A stretch of 64,000 nucleotides of DNA from Dyadobacter sp. CY326. GTDB lineage: Bacteria > Bacteroidota > Bacteroidia > Cytophagales > Spirosomataceae. Position 1 is the stretch's first letter, and the number at the start of each line of letters is the position of its first letter. A program made the position numbers and the translations under genes. The notes beneath the pieces were generated by a model. It worked only from the letters and a program-made list of their open reading frames with translations. It was not told where the DNA came from and did no database searches. This document shows positions 41,723-51,067 of this stretch, piece by piece. The DNA lies in contig NZ_JAJUXI010000010.1 of assembly GCF_021390515.1 (NCBI RefSeq), positions 186,001-250,000 of the forward strand, read 5' to 3'.

Positions 41723-42529
41723 TTAGCCTCCTTTTGATAGTTCTGCGGAACGTTTCTGAGCAGCGATAATGCCGTTTTTTAATGTTTCATCCAATTGTCC
41801 GGCTTCAAATTGCCTCAATGCTGCTTCTGTTGTTCCGCCTTTTGATGCAACGGCTTTGATCAATTCATCCAGGGATTTGTCTGCCGTATTGATCAAATGA
41901 AACGAACCTAGCATTGTTTGCTTGACCAACAATGCTGCCACAGACTCCTCAAAACCCATTTGCTTGCCAGCTTCGATCATCGCTTTCACCACATAGAAAA
42001 AATAAGCAGGCCCGCTTCCGCTCAATGCAGTTACCGCATTTAATTGCTCCTCATTCTCCAAAAACACCGAACGACCGGTTGCATTAATCAGGTTTTCGAT
42101 TTTCCTTAACTGATTAATATCGACTTCCGGCGAAGCAGAATAAGCCGTAATGCCCATTCCAAGCATTGCAGGCGTGTTTGGCATGGCCCGGATCACTGCT
42201 TTGTGGTCAAGCGCATTTTGTATAATATCGATCGTAACGCCCGCCATGATTGACAAAATCACCTGATTTGGCTTCACAACTTCTCGCAATGCGTGCGAAA
42301 CCGAAGTGAAATCCTGCGGCTTTACGGACAAGATAATCAGGTCATATTCACTGATCTGCGGCCCGATGACGCCGGTAATGATGCCCGGCTGAAACGCATT
42401 CAGACTTTCCATGCGGTCTTCGCTTTTTTCAACAAGTAAAAAATCTTCTTTTTTTACAAGGTCAAATTTCAGGAAAGCGCGCGCAAAGGCCATTCCCATA
42501 TTGCCGCAGCCGATAATTGCAATTTTCAT
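41723..42529 (-). CDS. proC: Pyrroline-5-carboxylate reductase
   Basis: From the ATG at 42529, 268 residues. It reduces pyrroline-5-carboxylate to proline with NAD(P)H. The nucleotide site is MKIAIIGCGNMGMAFARAF (1-19); the family signature LSGSGPAYFFYVVKAMIEAG holds the substrate threonine/serine region, and VKQTMLGSF with TTEAALRQFE closes the protein. Length agrees with the family (about 270). A longer in-frame start at 42586 adds residues ahead of the Rossmann strand and is unlikely. Transcription would continue into the fold-back element. Confidence 0.95.
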   Translation of the reverse strand: MKIAIIGCGNMGMAFARAFLKFDLVKKEDFLLVEKSEDRMESLNAFQPGIITGVIGPQISEYDLIILSVKPQDFTSVSHALREVVKPNQVILSIMAGVTIDIIQNALDHKAVIRAMPNTPAMLGMGITAYSASPEVDINQLRKIENLINATGRSVFLENEEQLNAVTALSGSGPAYFFYVVKAMIEAGKQMGFEESVAALLVKQTMLGSFHLINTADKSLDELIKAVASKGGTTEAALRQFEAGQLDETLKNGIIAAQKRSAELSKGG

Positions 42530-42645
42530 TTGAAGGATAAGTAATTGTCTCGTAAGCTTTAAACGAATTACGTAACTTTTATACAATTATCGACCTCGTT
42601 AAAACAAATTGTAAAATTTCGGCTGGAATGAATTGTGATAGCGAC

Positions 42646-42802
42646 ATGTTTGAAAACATATGCCGTTATTGCGTGACTCAAATCAGCGGATTCCGAAATT
42701 ACGACCGCATTAAAAATTATGTTTTGCCTAAGTGATTTTTGGCAGGCATATATTTTGAAAAATTGATATTATACATTTTTTTACGGCCAAGGAATTTCTT
42801 GG
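42646..42802 (+). promoter_or_regulatory. Possible control region of the transglutaminase operon
   Basis: The 311-bp gap 42530-42840 has no gene. It holds ATGTTT-GA-AAACAT (42646-42659), a perfect palindrome that may be an operator; TTTTG (42722-42726) and TATATTTTG (42749-42757), which resemble -33 and -7 boxes with relaxed spacing; and CCAAG-GAATTT-CTTGG (42787-42802), a small hairpin 38 bp before the ATG. None is a strong match by itself. Confidence 0.4.
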
Positions 42803-42840
42803 TAACCAAATTAACCGACGACTATTGTAATACTTCAATT

Positions 42841-45800
42841 ATGGCTATAAAAGTTGCTATTTCTCATAAAACAAAATACAGGTTTGACAGGAGTGTTTCG
42901 CTTTCACCACATATTTTCCGACTTCGTCCTGCGCCGCATTCCAGAACTGCCATTGAAGGTTACTCACTGAAAATCTCCCCCGAAAACCATTTTATAAACT
43001 GGCAGCAAGATCCCTTTGGCAACTACCAGGCACGGGTTGTATTTCCAGAAAAAACGACCGAGTTGAGCGTGGAAGTGGAGGTTATTGCCAAAATGCAGGT
43101 CATCAATCCCTTTGATTTTTTTGTAGAAGAATACGCAGAAATGTATCCGTTTTCGTACGAGCAAACATTGAAAAAAGAGCTTGGCCCATATCTCGAACCG
43201 AGAGAAGCAAGTCCGGCCTTGATGGAATGGGTTGAAAAAGCGAAGGTTAACCAGGACATTAAGATTGTAGACTTCCTGGTTCACCTTAACCAGCAGATTT
43301 ACAATGCAATACATTACAACATCCGCATGGAGGTGGGCGTGCAGACATGCGAAGAAACACTAAACATTAAAAGCGGTTCCTGCAGGGATTCTGCCTGGCT
43401 GCTTGTCCAGATTTTGAGACATTTGGGCATTGCTTCCCGTTTTGTATCGGGTTATCTGGTGCAGCTTACTTCGGATATTAAGTCGCTGGACGGCCCGTCG
43501 GGCCCGGAAGAGGATTTCACAGATTTACACGCCTGGACAGAGGCTTATGTGCCCGGTGCAGGCTGGATTGGCCTGGACCCAACGTCAGGACTGTTTGCCA
43601 GCGAAGGACACATTCCGCTTTGCTGCACGCCTGATTACGCAAGCGCAGCGCCGGTTTCAGGCGCGACGGACATTTGCGAAGTGACATTTGAATTTGATAA
43701 CAGAGTGTTCCGCATTCATGAAGATCCGCGGGTCACAAAGCCTTACACAGAAGAGCAATGGGCGGCCGTGATGCAGGTTGGTCACGATGTGGAAAAGGAT
43801 TTGCAGGAAGGCGATGTGCGCCTAACGATGGGCGGCGAGCCAACATTCATTTCCATCGACGATTTTGAGTCACCGGAATGGAACACTGCTGCGGATGGGC
43901 CATTGAAAAGACAACTGGCCTATGATCTGGCATTAAGGCTCAAAAAACGCTTTGCACACGGCGGTTTACTGCATTTTGGACAAGGCAAATGGTATCCCGG
44001 CGAGCCGTTTCCGAGATGGCAATACGCACTTTATTGGAGGAATGACGGCGTTCCAATGTGGCGCAATGATGATTTGGTGACCAAAGAAGGCCAGACGAAA
44101 TACTCTTTCCGTGAAGCAGAGCTTTTTACAACAGAGCTTACAAAATATCTTGGTTTAGATATCAACAACATTACGCCAGCCTACGAAGACCCGATTTATT
44201 GGGCAATGGAGGAGGGAAAATTGCCGGTTAATGTGGACCCATTGAAGGTTAATCTTAAAGATTCCATCGAACGGCGGACATTGGCCAAATTATTAGAAAA
44301 AGGCCTTAATAATCCCGCAGGATTTGTTTTACCAATAAAATGGAATGAAAAAGGAAAGCATTGGTCGAGTTCTGCCTGGCAGTTCAAGCGCGAACATTGT
44401 TTTCTTGTTCCCGGAAATTCAGCAATCGGTTTCCGCTTGCCATTAAAATCGCTTCCCGAAGTGGCAAAATCGCACCGCGAGCAGCCTGTTGAACGCAGTC
44501 CTTTTGAGGATTTGCCGCCATTGATTGATTATAAATCGGTTGTGGAATCGCGTTATGGCTCGGTTGCACCGCCTTATGAGCTTCCGGTGAATGCTATTTT
44601 TGAGGAAGAAGAGGACGATGACAAAAAGGTAAAAACGCAAAAAGAAGAGGAAGACAAATTGCTGTTTGAGCTTCCGATCATTAAAACGGCGCTTTGCGTA
44701 GAAGAGCGCGATGGCATTATATATGTCTATCTGCCGCCAACCGATTATCTGGAACATTATCTGGACTTGATGACGTCAATTGAAGCAACTGCCGAAAAAC
44801 TCAAAATGCCGGTTCGGATAGAAGGTTATGCAGCGCCAACCGATTCTCGGGTTCAAAAACTGATCGTTACGCCGGATCCAGGCGTAATTGAGGTGAACAT
44901 TCATCCTGCAAAAAACTGGCAAGAGTTGGTTGATAATGTAAGTGCACTATATGAAGAGGCTTTCTTTTCAAGATTGGGCACCGATAAATTCATGGTTGAC
45001 GGCCGTCACACCGGAACAGGCGGCGGGAACCACGTCACCATTGGCGGTGCTAAACCTGCGGACAGTCCAATTTTGCGTCGTCCCGATCTGCTAAGGAGTT
45101 TATTGACTTACTGGCAGCATCACCCGGCATTGAGTTACCTTTTTGCCGGTCCATTCATTGGTCCTACAAGCCAGGCACCACGCATTGACGAGGGGCGGGA
45201 TGAAAAGCTTTATGAGGTTGAAATTGCTTTTGACCAAATTCCCGAAGGCGAGGAAGTGCCATTCTGGATGGTGGACCGCATTTTCAGGAATTTGCTGGTG
45301 GATATCACGGGCAACACGCACCGCTCCGAATTTTGCATGGACAAGCTTTATTCTCCCGATTCTGCAACGGGACAATTGGGGATTCTGGAATTCCGCGCAT
45401 TCGATATGCCGCCGCACAAGCACATGAACCTTGTTCAAACATTGCTTGTCCGTGCATTGATCGCCAAATTTTGGAAACAACCTTATAAGCATAAATTGAT
45501 CCGCTGGGGAACAGAATTGCACGACCGCTTCCTGCTGCCGCATTTCGCTTATTTGGATATGGTGGACGTTGTGAATGACCTGAAAGATGCGGGTTATAAC
45601 TTCGATATTTCATGGTTTGATCCGTTCTTCGAGTTTCGCTTTCCGCATTATGGAGGCATTACAGTCGACAACATTCAGCTCGATCTGCGACTGGGCATTG
45701 AACCGTGGCATGTTTTGGGAGAAGAATTGTCTAACAGCGGCACGGCCCGTTTTGTGGATTCTTCATTAGAACGATTGCAGGTGAAGATCAGCGGATTTAT

Positions 45801-46269
45801 CGAAGGAAGGCACATTCTGGTTTGCAATGGCTGCCGCGTTCCTTTGCGAAGCTCGGGGATTAAAGGGGAATTCGTATCAGGAATTCGCTACAAAGCCTGG
45901 AACCCGCCTTCCGCATTGCACCCGACAATCGGGGCTGATGCGCCGCTGGTTTTTGACATTGTTGACACGTGGAATAACCGTATCTTGGGTGGTTGCACTT
46001 ATTTCGTTTCTCACCCTGGCGGGCGCAGTTTTGACACTTATCCTGTGAATAGTTTCGAGGCAGAATCGCGTAAAATAAGTCTTTTCCAGGGTTTCGGACA
46101 CACGCCTTCTGCCAAGCAGGAAGTGCCTATCTTGGAAAAAAACACAGGAAGCGTTTCGCGGTTTATCGCTGAGACTAAAAAGGAGATGAAAAGTGACACG
46201 CCGATAGAATTAATCAATCCCGAGTATCCAAATACGCTGGATTTGCGTAAATACTGGAAATCGAAATAG
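42841..46269 (+). CDS. Transglutaminase-DUF2126 fusion protein
   Basis: From the ATG at 42841, 1142 residues. Residues 1-85 are the Bact_transglu_N domain; 150-260 are a transglutaminase core with triad C181 (KSGSCRDSAW), H230 (DLHAWTEAY) and D246 (GLDPTSG). DUF2126 (about 300-1100) shows MGGEPTFISIDDFESPEWN, GGLLHFGQGKWYPGEP, GTGGGNHVTIGGAKPADSP and LEFRAFDMPPHKHM. DUF2126 has been related to COOH-NH2 ligases, so the protein may both form and rearrange amide bonds. An acidic insert (about 560-580) separates DUF2126 parts. It heads an operon with ATP-grasp/alpha-E and a second transglutaminase. An upstream in-frame start (42739) lies in the control region. Product unknown. Confidence 0.92.
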   Translation: MAIKVAISHKTKYRFDRSVSLSPHIFRLRPAPHSRTAIEGYSLKISPENHFINWQQDPFGNYQARVVFPEKTTELSVEVEVIAKMQVINPFDFFVEEYAEMYPFSYEQTLKKELGPYLEPREASPALMEWVEKAKVNQDIKIVDFLVHLNQQIYNAIHYNIRMEVGVQTCEETLNIKSGSCRDSAWLLVQILRHLGIASRFVSGYLVQLTSDIKSLDGPSGPEEDFTDLHAWTEAYVPGAGWIGLDPTSGLFASEGHIPLCCTPDYASAAPVSGATDICEVTFEFDNRVFRIHEDPRVTKPYTEEQWAAVMQVGHDVEKDLQEGDVRLTMGGEPTFISIDDFESPEWNTAADGPLKRQLAYDLALRLKKRFAHGGLLHFGQGKWYPGEPFPRWQYALYWRNDGVPMWRNDDLVTKEGQTKYSFREAELFTTELTKYLGLDINNITPAYEDPIYWAMEEGKLPVNVDPLKVNLKDSIERRTLAKLLEKGLNNPAGFVLPIKWNEKGKHWSSSAWQFKREHCFLVPGNSAIGFRLPLKSLPEVAKSHREQPVERSPFEDLPPLIDYKSVVESRYGSVAPPYELPVNAIFEEEEDDDKKVKTQKEEEDKLLFELPIIKTALCVEERDGIIYVYLPPTDYLEHYLDLMTSIEATAEKLKMPVRIEGYAAPTDSRVQKLIVTPDPGVIEVNIHPAKNWQELVDNVSALYEEAFFSRLGTDKFMVDGRHTGTGGGNHVTIGGAKPADSPILRRPDLLRSLLTYWQHHPALSYLFAGPFIGPTSQAPRIDEGRDEKLYEVEIAFDQIPEGEEVPFWMVDRIFRNLLVDITGNTHRSEFCMDKLYSPDSATGQLGILEFRAFDMPPHKHMNLVQTLLVRALIAKFWKQPYKHKLIRWGTELHDRFLLPHFAYLDMVDVVNDLKDAGYNFDISWFDPFFEFRFPHYGGITVDNIQLDLRLGIEPWHVLGEELSNSGTARFVDSSLERLQVKISGFIEGRHILVCNGCRVPLRSSGIKGEFVSGIRYKAWNPPSALHPTIGADAPLVFDIVDTWNNRILGGCTYFVSHPGGRSFDTYPVNSFEAESRKISLFQGFGHTPSAKQEVPILEKNTGSVSRFIAETKKEMKSDTPIELINPEYPNTLDLRKYWKSK

Positions 46270-46297
46270 ATTTCCTGACAAACCTACTGATTGAATT

Positions 46298-48853
46298 ATG
46301 CTTACCGAGGCTTCCGTGAATCTTTTACAATCCTATCAAAGCGGGCTCAGCTCTTACGACGAAGTGCTGGATTTGAATGGGAAAATAAAGCCGTATTGGA
46401 AAGCGCTTTTTTCGAATTTGGAAAAACTGGGGCTCGACGAAATGAAAAGCCGCAACCAGGAAGTGATCAGCAAACTCCGTGAAAATGGGGTTACTTACAA
46501 TGTTTACGGAACGCCAGACGGCTTAAACCGTCCCTGGCAACTCGATCCGATTCCTTTTCTGATTGAACAAAAAGAATGGAAAGGCATAGCAAAAGGCTTA
46601 CAGCAGCGCGCAATCCTGCTCGATTTGGTCTTAAAAGATCTTTACGGGCCAAGAAATCTGGTTAAGGACGGGATCATTCCCGCAGAACTGGTTTTTGATA
46701 ACACCGGATTTTTTCGTCCATGCATGGACATTAAGCTTCCTGCCAATAAACAACTCACCATGTTCGCCGCCGACATGTCGCGCGGGCCTGACGGGCAAAT
46801 GTGGATTGTAGACAACCGGACACAGGCGCCCTCGGGATCGGGTTATACATTGGAAAACCGTGTGGTGATGAGTAAGCTCCTTCCCGAACTTGCTGAGGGA
46901 ATGTATGTTAGCAAATTGTCGCCGTATTTCAACAGTCTGCAAAACACCGTTTTAAAAATATCGGATAAAAGCAAAGAAGCCCCCAACATTGTCTATCTGA
47001 CGCCCGGGCCAAATAACGAAGCATACTTTGAACACGCATATCTGGCTTCCTATCTTGGTTACACGCTTGCCCAGGGCGACGACCTGCTTGTGCGCAATGG
47101 TTGCGTATGGCTGAAATCCATTGACGGTCTCCAGAAAGTTGACGTGATCATTCGCCGCATTGACGATGACTGGTGCGATCCATTGGAATTGCGTGAAGAT
47201 TCTCGGTTAGGCGTTCCGGGATTGTTGCAGGCGATTCGGCTGGGGAATGTGCAGGTGCTGAACCCGCCGGGAACAAGTGTTCTGGAAAACCATGCTTTTC
47301 ATGCCTTTATGGGCAACATTAGCAATTATTTTTTGGGTGAAAAGCTGCTGATGCCTTCCGTTGCAACCTGGTGGTGCGGGCATGTGAAGGAATTGAGATA
47401 TGTTCTGGATCACATGGACGAGCTTATCATTAAAAAGGCAAACCGAAAAACGCGGTTTAAATCCATTTATGGCAGGCTGCTGAGCTCTTCTGAAAAAGAA
47501 GAGCTGAAACAAATGATCATGCACCGGCCGCACGAGTTCATTGCGCAGCAGGAAGTGAGCTTGTCAACGACACCGTCCTTTGTAAATGGCAACATTGAGC
47601 CGCGTTATGCAGCTTTGCGTGCTTTCATGGTTGCCGACGAAAACGGTTATCACGTGATGCAAGGCGGGTTAACGAGAAGTTCTGCGGTCAAGGATCGGTT
47701 TGTTATTTCAAATCAGAATGGCGGCTTATCGAAAGACACCTGGATTGTGTCTGATAAAACGGAGGAAATTCAGGAAAAGATTGTGTTAACATCGCCGATT
47801 TCGGTGAATAAGCACGTTTCGTTGCCGAGCCGCAGTGCTGAAAATCTCTTCTGGATCGGTCGTTATTGCGAGCGGACGATGGCGGTGATCAAGTTTATGA
47901 ACATTACGATCAATGTCCTTAACCTCGACAGAAACTTTGGAGGCTCGGCTAAGCAGGAGCACATTAAGATCTTGCTGCAATCGCTCACGCATCTTTCGTC
48001 AACTTATCCCGGCTTTTTAGACGAGGAAGATCCTTTGTCAGATCCTTATCATGAGATTATTGACCTGATTTCCAATACAAGTCGACCCGGAACGATCGCA
48101 ACAAATATCGGCTCGTTTCTGAATGCAGTAGGAGCGGTGAGGAACCAGTGGGACCAGGAAATCTGGCGCATTGTCGATCTCATTGACAATGGTTATCACG
48201 AGATCCGCAATGCCTCGTCTATGCATAACAACAACATTCAAAAGACGCTGGACGGGCTTTTTAATAACATGTTTACATTTTTGGGTGTGATCGCCGAAAG
48301 CATGCCGCGGGACAACAGTTTCTTATTACTTGAAACGGGAAAACTGATAGAACGAATTTTGTCAAGGGTAAGCGTTATCCAGTCCAATTTTGGTGTAAAA
48401 AATGCGCCGGGTGTTGAAAATGAATTGATAGAGGCGACTTTGATCAATCATCACTTACTGGTGAATTATCGTCAGATATATAAGTCGCATTTGAGCGTGG
48501 AAGCAATGCTGGATATGGTTTTATTGGAAAAAACATTGCCTTACTCGCTCGTTTATATGCTCGATGAACTTAAAAGTAACATTGGCAGATTGCCGGTTAC
48601 GACCAGAGGCGAAAGGCTTAACGAAGCGCAGAAATATATTTTAAAAGCATCAACATTGATCAAGCTTGCCAATGTGCAGGATTTGAGCAAATGCAATGCG
48701 TCATCTGAAAGAGCAGAATTATTCGACCTGCTTTCAGAAATCTCAAAGCTGATCAGTTCAGTTTCCGTAAACCTGACCAACATGTATTTCAGCCACACGC
48801 TGATGCAACATTCCTTTTACGAACCTGTGGATTACGACACCGATGAAGTATAA
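46298..48853 (+). CDS. Circularly permuted ATP-grasp protein fused to alpha-E domain
   Basis: An 851-residue fusion. Residues about 60-500 are a circularly permuted ATP-grasp type 2 domain (DUF404/DUF407): YGTPDGLNRPWQLDPIPFLI, RGPDGQMWIVDNRTQAPSGS, GYTLENRVVMSKLLP, VDVIIRRIDDDWCDPLELR and PHEFIAQQEV. Residues about 509-851 are the alpha-E domain (DUF403), starting LPSRSAENLFWIGRYCERT. In many bacteria these are two genes. ATP-grasp enzymes join a carboxylate to an amine or thiol; alpha-E is an all-helical partner of unknown role. It lies 28 bp after the transglutaminase-DUF2126 gene and overlaps the next gene by 11 nt. Confidence 0.93.
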   Translation: MLTEASVNLLQSYQSGLSSYDEVLDLNGKIKPYWKALFSNLEKLGLDEMKSRNQEVISKLRENGVTYNVYGTPDGLNRPWQLDPIPFLIEQKEWKGIAKGLQQRAILLDLVLKDLYGPRNLVKDGIIPAELVFDNTGFFRPCMDIKLPANKQLTMFAADMSRGPDGQMWIVDNRTQAPSGSGYTLENRVVMSKLLPELAEGMYVSKLSPYFNSLQNTVLKISDKSKEAPNIVYLTPGPNNEAYFEHAYLASYLGYTLAQGDDLLVRNGCVWLKSIDGLQKVDVIIRRIDDDWCDPLELREDSRLGVPGLLQAIRLGNVQVLNPPGTSVLENHAFHAFMGNISNYFLGEKLLMPSVATWWCGHVKELRYVLDHMDELIIKKANRKTRFKSIYGRLLSSSEKEELKQMIMHRPHEFIAQQEVSLSTTPSFVNGNIEPRYAALRAFMVADENGYHVMQGGLTRSSAVKDRFVISNQNGGLSKDTWIVSDKTEEIQEKIVLTSPISVNKHVSLPSRSAENLFWIGRYCERTMAVIKFMNITINVLNLDRNFGGSAKQEHIKILLQSLTHLSSTYPGFLDEEDPLSDPYHEIIDLISNTSRPGTIATNIGSFLNAVGAVRNQWDQEIWRIVDLIDNGYHEIRNASSMHNNNIQKTLDGLFNNMFTFLGVIAESMPRDNSFLLLETGKLIERILSRVSVIQSNFGVKNAPGVENELIEATLINHHLLVNYRQIYKSHLSVEAMLDMVLLEKTLPYSLVYMLDELKSNIGRLPVTTRGERLNEAQKYILKASTLIKLANVQDLSKCNASSERAELFDLLSEISKLISSVSVNLTNMYFSHTLMQHSFYEPVDYDTDEV

Positions 48854-49718
48854 TCTGATCCACAAAACCGAATACAAATATGCGGAGGCTGTGAACAATT
48901 ATCACAGTTTGCTATGTCTTGCACCGCGGTCTCTATCCAACCAGCTTTGCCGGAATTTCTCGATCAAAGTCTCTCCCGAACCGTCACAGATCATTGCGCG
49001 AACGGATTTTTACGGCAATACAACGCATTATTTTTCGCTCCATTCACCGCATAAAACGCTCACCGTGCTCACAACAGCGACTGTTGAACGGCTTGTTGAT
49101 GCGACCGGATCATTGTTTTCACCTTCGGACATCAGCTGCCAAAATGCGCGGGAACGTTTAACAGGCGACCGGGCGCTCAAAATATCGCTGCTCGAATTCA
49201 TGCTGCCAAGTCCTTCGGTTAAGTGGGATCAGGAAATCAGAAATTATGCAGCCGATTGTTTTCAGGAAAACCTGCCGCTTTATGACTGCGTGGCAGCATT
49301 ATGCCGCAAGATTTACACCGAATTTGATTTCGTCCCGGATTTTACAACCGTGAATACGCCGATTAGGGAGGTGCTTGCAGCGAAAAAGGGCGTTTGTCAG
49401 GATTTTTCACACTTAGCCATCGCTTGCATCCGCAGTTTTGGTTTTGCAGCAAGATATGTCAGCGGATATTTGGAAACATTGCCTCCGCCTGGGAAACGCA
49501 AGCTGCAAGGCTCAGATGCATCGCACGCGTGGATTTCAGTTTACATTCCCGACTACGGCTGGTGCGATTTTGACCCGACTAATAACATTGTTCCCGGCGA
49601 ACGGCACATTGTCACCGCCTGGGGCCGCGATTACAGTGATGTGCCACCATTGAAAGGCATCATTTTCAGTTATGGAAAGCACACGCTGACAGTTGAAGTG
49701 GATGTGATTCCGGTGTGA
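48843..49718 (+). CDS. Transglutaminase-like cysteine peptidase/transferase
   Basis: A 291-residue protein with Bact_transglu_N (about 1-85) and a transglutaminase core: C185 (KKGVCQDFSHLAI), H228 (DASHAWISVY) and D244 (CDFDPTNN), ending HIVTAWGRDYSDVPPLKG, the usual family close. It would cleave or exchange amide bonds. Cytoplasmic, as no signal peptide is seen. Its start lies inside the ATP-grasp gene (11-nt overlap), so expression is coupled. A second, fused transglutaminase opens the operon. In proteobacteria such sets sometimes include a proteasome-like Anbu peptidase; none is here. Confidence 0.93.
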   Translation: MKYNLIHKTEYKYAEAVNNYHSLLCLAPRSLSNQLCRNFSIKVSPEPSQIIARTDFYGNTTHYFSLHSPHKTLTVLTTATVERLVDATGSLFSPSDISCQNARERLTGDRALKISLLEFMLPSPSVKWDQEIRNYAADCFQENLPLYDCVAALCRKIYTEFDFVPDFTTVNTPIREVLAAKKGVCQDFSHLAIACIRSFGFAARYVSGYLETLPPPGKRKLQGSDASHAWISVYIPDYGWCDFDPTNNIVPGERHIVTAWGRDYSDVPPLKGIIFSYGKHTLTVEVDVIPV

Positions 49719-49891
49719 AGAATACTTCGGATAAAGAATTTGAGAATTGGCCTCCTTTCTCTAATTTTACCAGATCATTTTGAGATAAGTATACCAAACG
49801 TCTTTTAATGTAACCGATGAGCGTGAATCCAGGACAAAGATTGGATTGGCGATGGTTTCCTTCTAAGAATTAAATAATTATAAAATTACGA

Positions 49892-50872
49892 ATGAAAGAA
49901 TTAGCATTCAGAGATGCCATTCGCGACGCCATGTCGGAAGAGATGCGCCTTGACAAGAGTATTTTTCTAATGGGAGAGGAAGTTGCGGAATACAACGGAG
50001 CCTATAAAGCAAGTCAGGGAATGTTGGACGAATTCGGTCCTGAGCGCGTAATCGACACGCCTATTGCCGAGCTTGGTTTTGCAGGGATCGCAGTAGGAGC
50101 AGCCGGAAACGGACTTCGCCCCATCGTTGAATTCATGACTTTCAACTTTTCTCTGGTTGCAATTGATCAGATCATCAACAGCGCTGCCAAAATCCTTTCC
50201 ATGTCTGGCGGGCAATACGGCTGTCCAATCGTTTTCCGCGGACCAACCGGGAACGCAGGACAATTGGGCGCACAACATTCTCAAAACTTCGAGAACTGGT
50301 TTGCCAACACGCCTGGTTTAAAAGTGGTTGTTCCTTCTAATCCATATGACGCAAAAGGGCTCCTGAAATCATCTATCCGTGACAATAATCCGGTTATTTT
50401 CATGGAATCTGAGGTGATGTATGGCGATAAGATGCAGGTTCCGGAGGAAGAATATCTGATTCCATTGGGCAAGGCAGATGTAAAACGTCAGGGAAAAGAT
50501 GTTACCATCGTTTCTTTTGGTAAAATGATCCCGCGCGTTGTTATGCCTGCCGTTCTGCAATTGGAAAAAGAGGGCATTGATGTGGAAGTTGTGGATTTGA
50601 GAACAGTCCGTCCGATTGACTATGCGACTGTCATTGAATCCGTTAAGAAAACCAACCGCTGCGTTGTTGTAGAAGAAGCCTGGCCATTGGCATCCATTTC
50701 AACTGAAATTACATATCACATTCAGCGTCACGCATTTGACTATATGGATGCACCGGTAATTCGCATTACAAACCGCGATGTACCGCTTCCATATGCACCC
50801 ACATTGATTGAGGAGATCTTGCCAAGCTCCAAGCGCGTAATTGAAGCTGTAAAGTCGGTGCTTTACAAATAA
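49892..50872 (+). CDS. pdhB: Pyruvate dehydrogenase E1 component, beta subunit
   Basis: A 326-residue ThDP-dependent E1 beta subunit: LMGEEVAEYNGAYKASQGML, RVIDTPIAELGFAGIAVGAA, EFMTFNFSLVAIDQIINSAA, and HSQNFENWFANTPGLKVVVP. These fit PdhB better than branched-chain enzymes. The alpha subunit gene is not adjacent, which is common in Bacteroidetes. It follows the transglutaminase operon after a 173-bp gap that shows no gene or clear terminator. Start MKELAFRDAIR is an ATG. Confidence 0.95.
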   Translation: MKELAFRDAIRDAMSEEMRLDKSIFLMGEEVAEYNGAYKASQGMLDEFGPERVIDTPIAELGFAGIAVGAAGNGLRPIVEFMTFNFSLVAIDQIINSAAKILSMSGGQYGCPIVFRGPTGNAGQLGAQHSQNFENWFANTPGLKVVVPSNPYDAKGLLKSSIRDNNPVIFMESEVMYGDKMQVPEEEYLIPLGKADVKRQGKDVTIVSFGKMIPRVVMPAVLQLEKEGIDVEVVDLRTVRPIDYATVIESVKKTNRCVVVEEAWPLASISTEITYHIQRHAFDYMDAPVIRITNRDVPLPYAPTLIEEILPSSKRVIEAVKSVLYK

Positions 50873-50888
50873 TGAACTGACAATATTG

Positions 50889-50923
50889 ACAAAGCCATTT
50901 CCTTCCCCGGGTAGTGGCTTTGT
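50889..50923 (+). terminator. Hairpin after pdhB
   Basis: ACAAAGCCA (50889-50897) pairs with TGGCTTTGT (50915-50923), 9 bp, 17-nt loop, 17 bp after the pdhB stop. No T-run follows, so termination is probable rather than sure. Confidence 0.5.
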
Positions 50924-51013
50924 TGGTTAAGATGCCCGATGTCACCTAAGTTAAATTTTTTCGACAGGAAGCTTGTTGTAGTTTAAATAATTCCAAAATA
51001 GGCAGATTACTAG

Positions 51014-51021
51014 TACTTTTG
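51014..51021 (+). promoter_or_regulatory. Candidate -7 box for the TraR/DksA-like gene
   Basis: TACTTTTG matches TAnnTTTG fully, 46 bp before the ATG. It lies in a small palindromic stretch AGTACTTTTGTACT. The -33 element is poor. Confidence 0.5.
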
Positions 51022-51067
51022 TACTTGAAAACGCTCCTTAATATAGATTTACAAATCAATTAAGATT

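Noticed and set aside
42841..49718. Reading the ATP-grasp/transglutaminase operon as cyanophycin or lasso-peptide synthesis
   Set aside because: The ATP-grasp is the circularly permuted DUF404/407 type with alpha-E, not CphA, and there is no lasso cyclase or precursor peptide in view.
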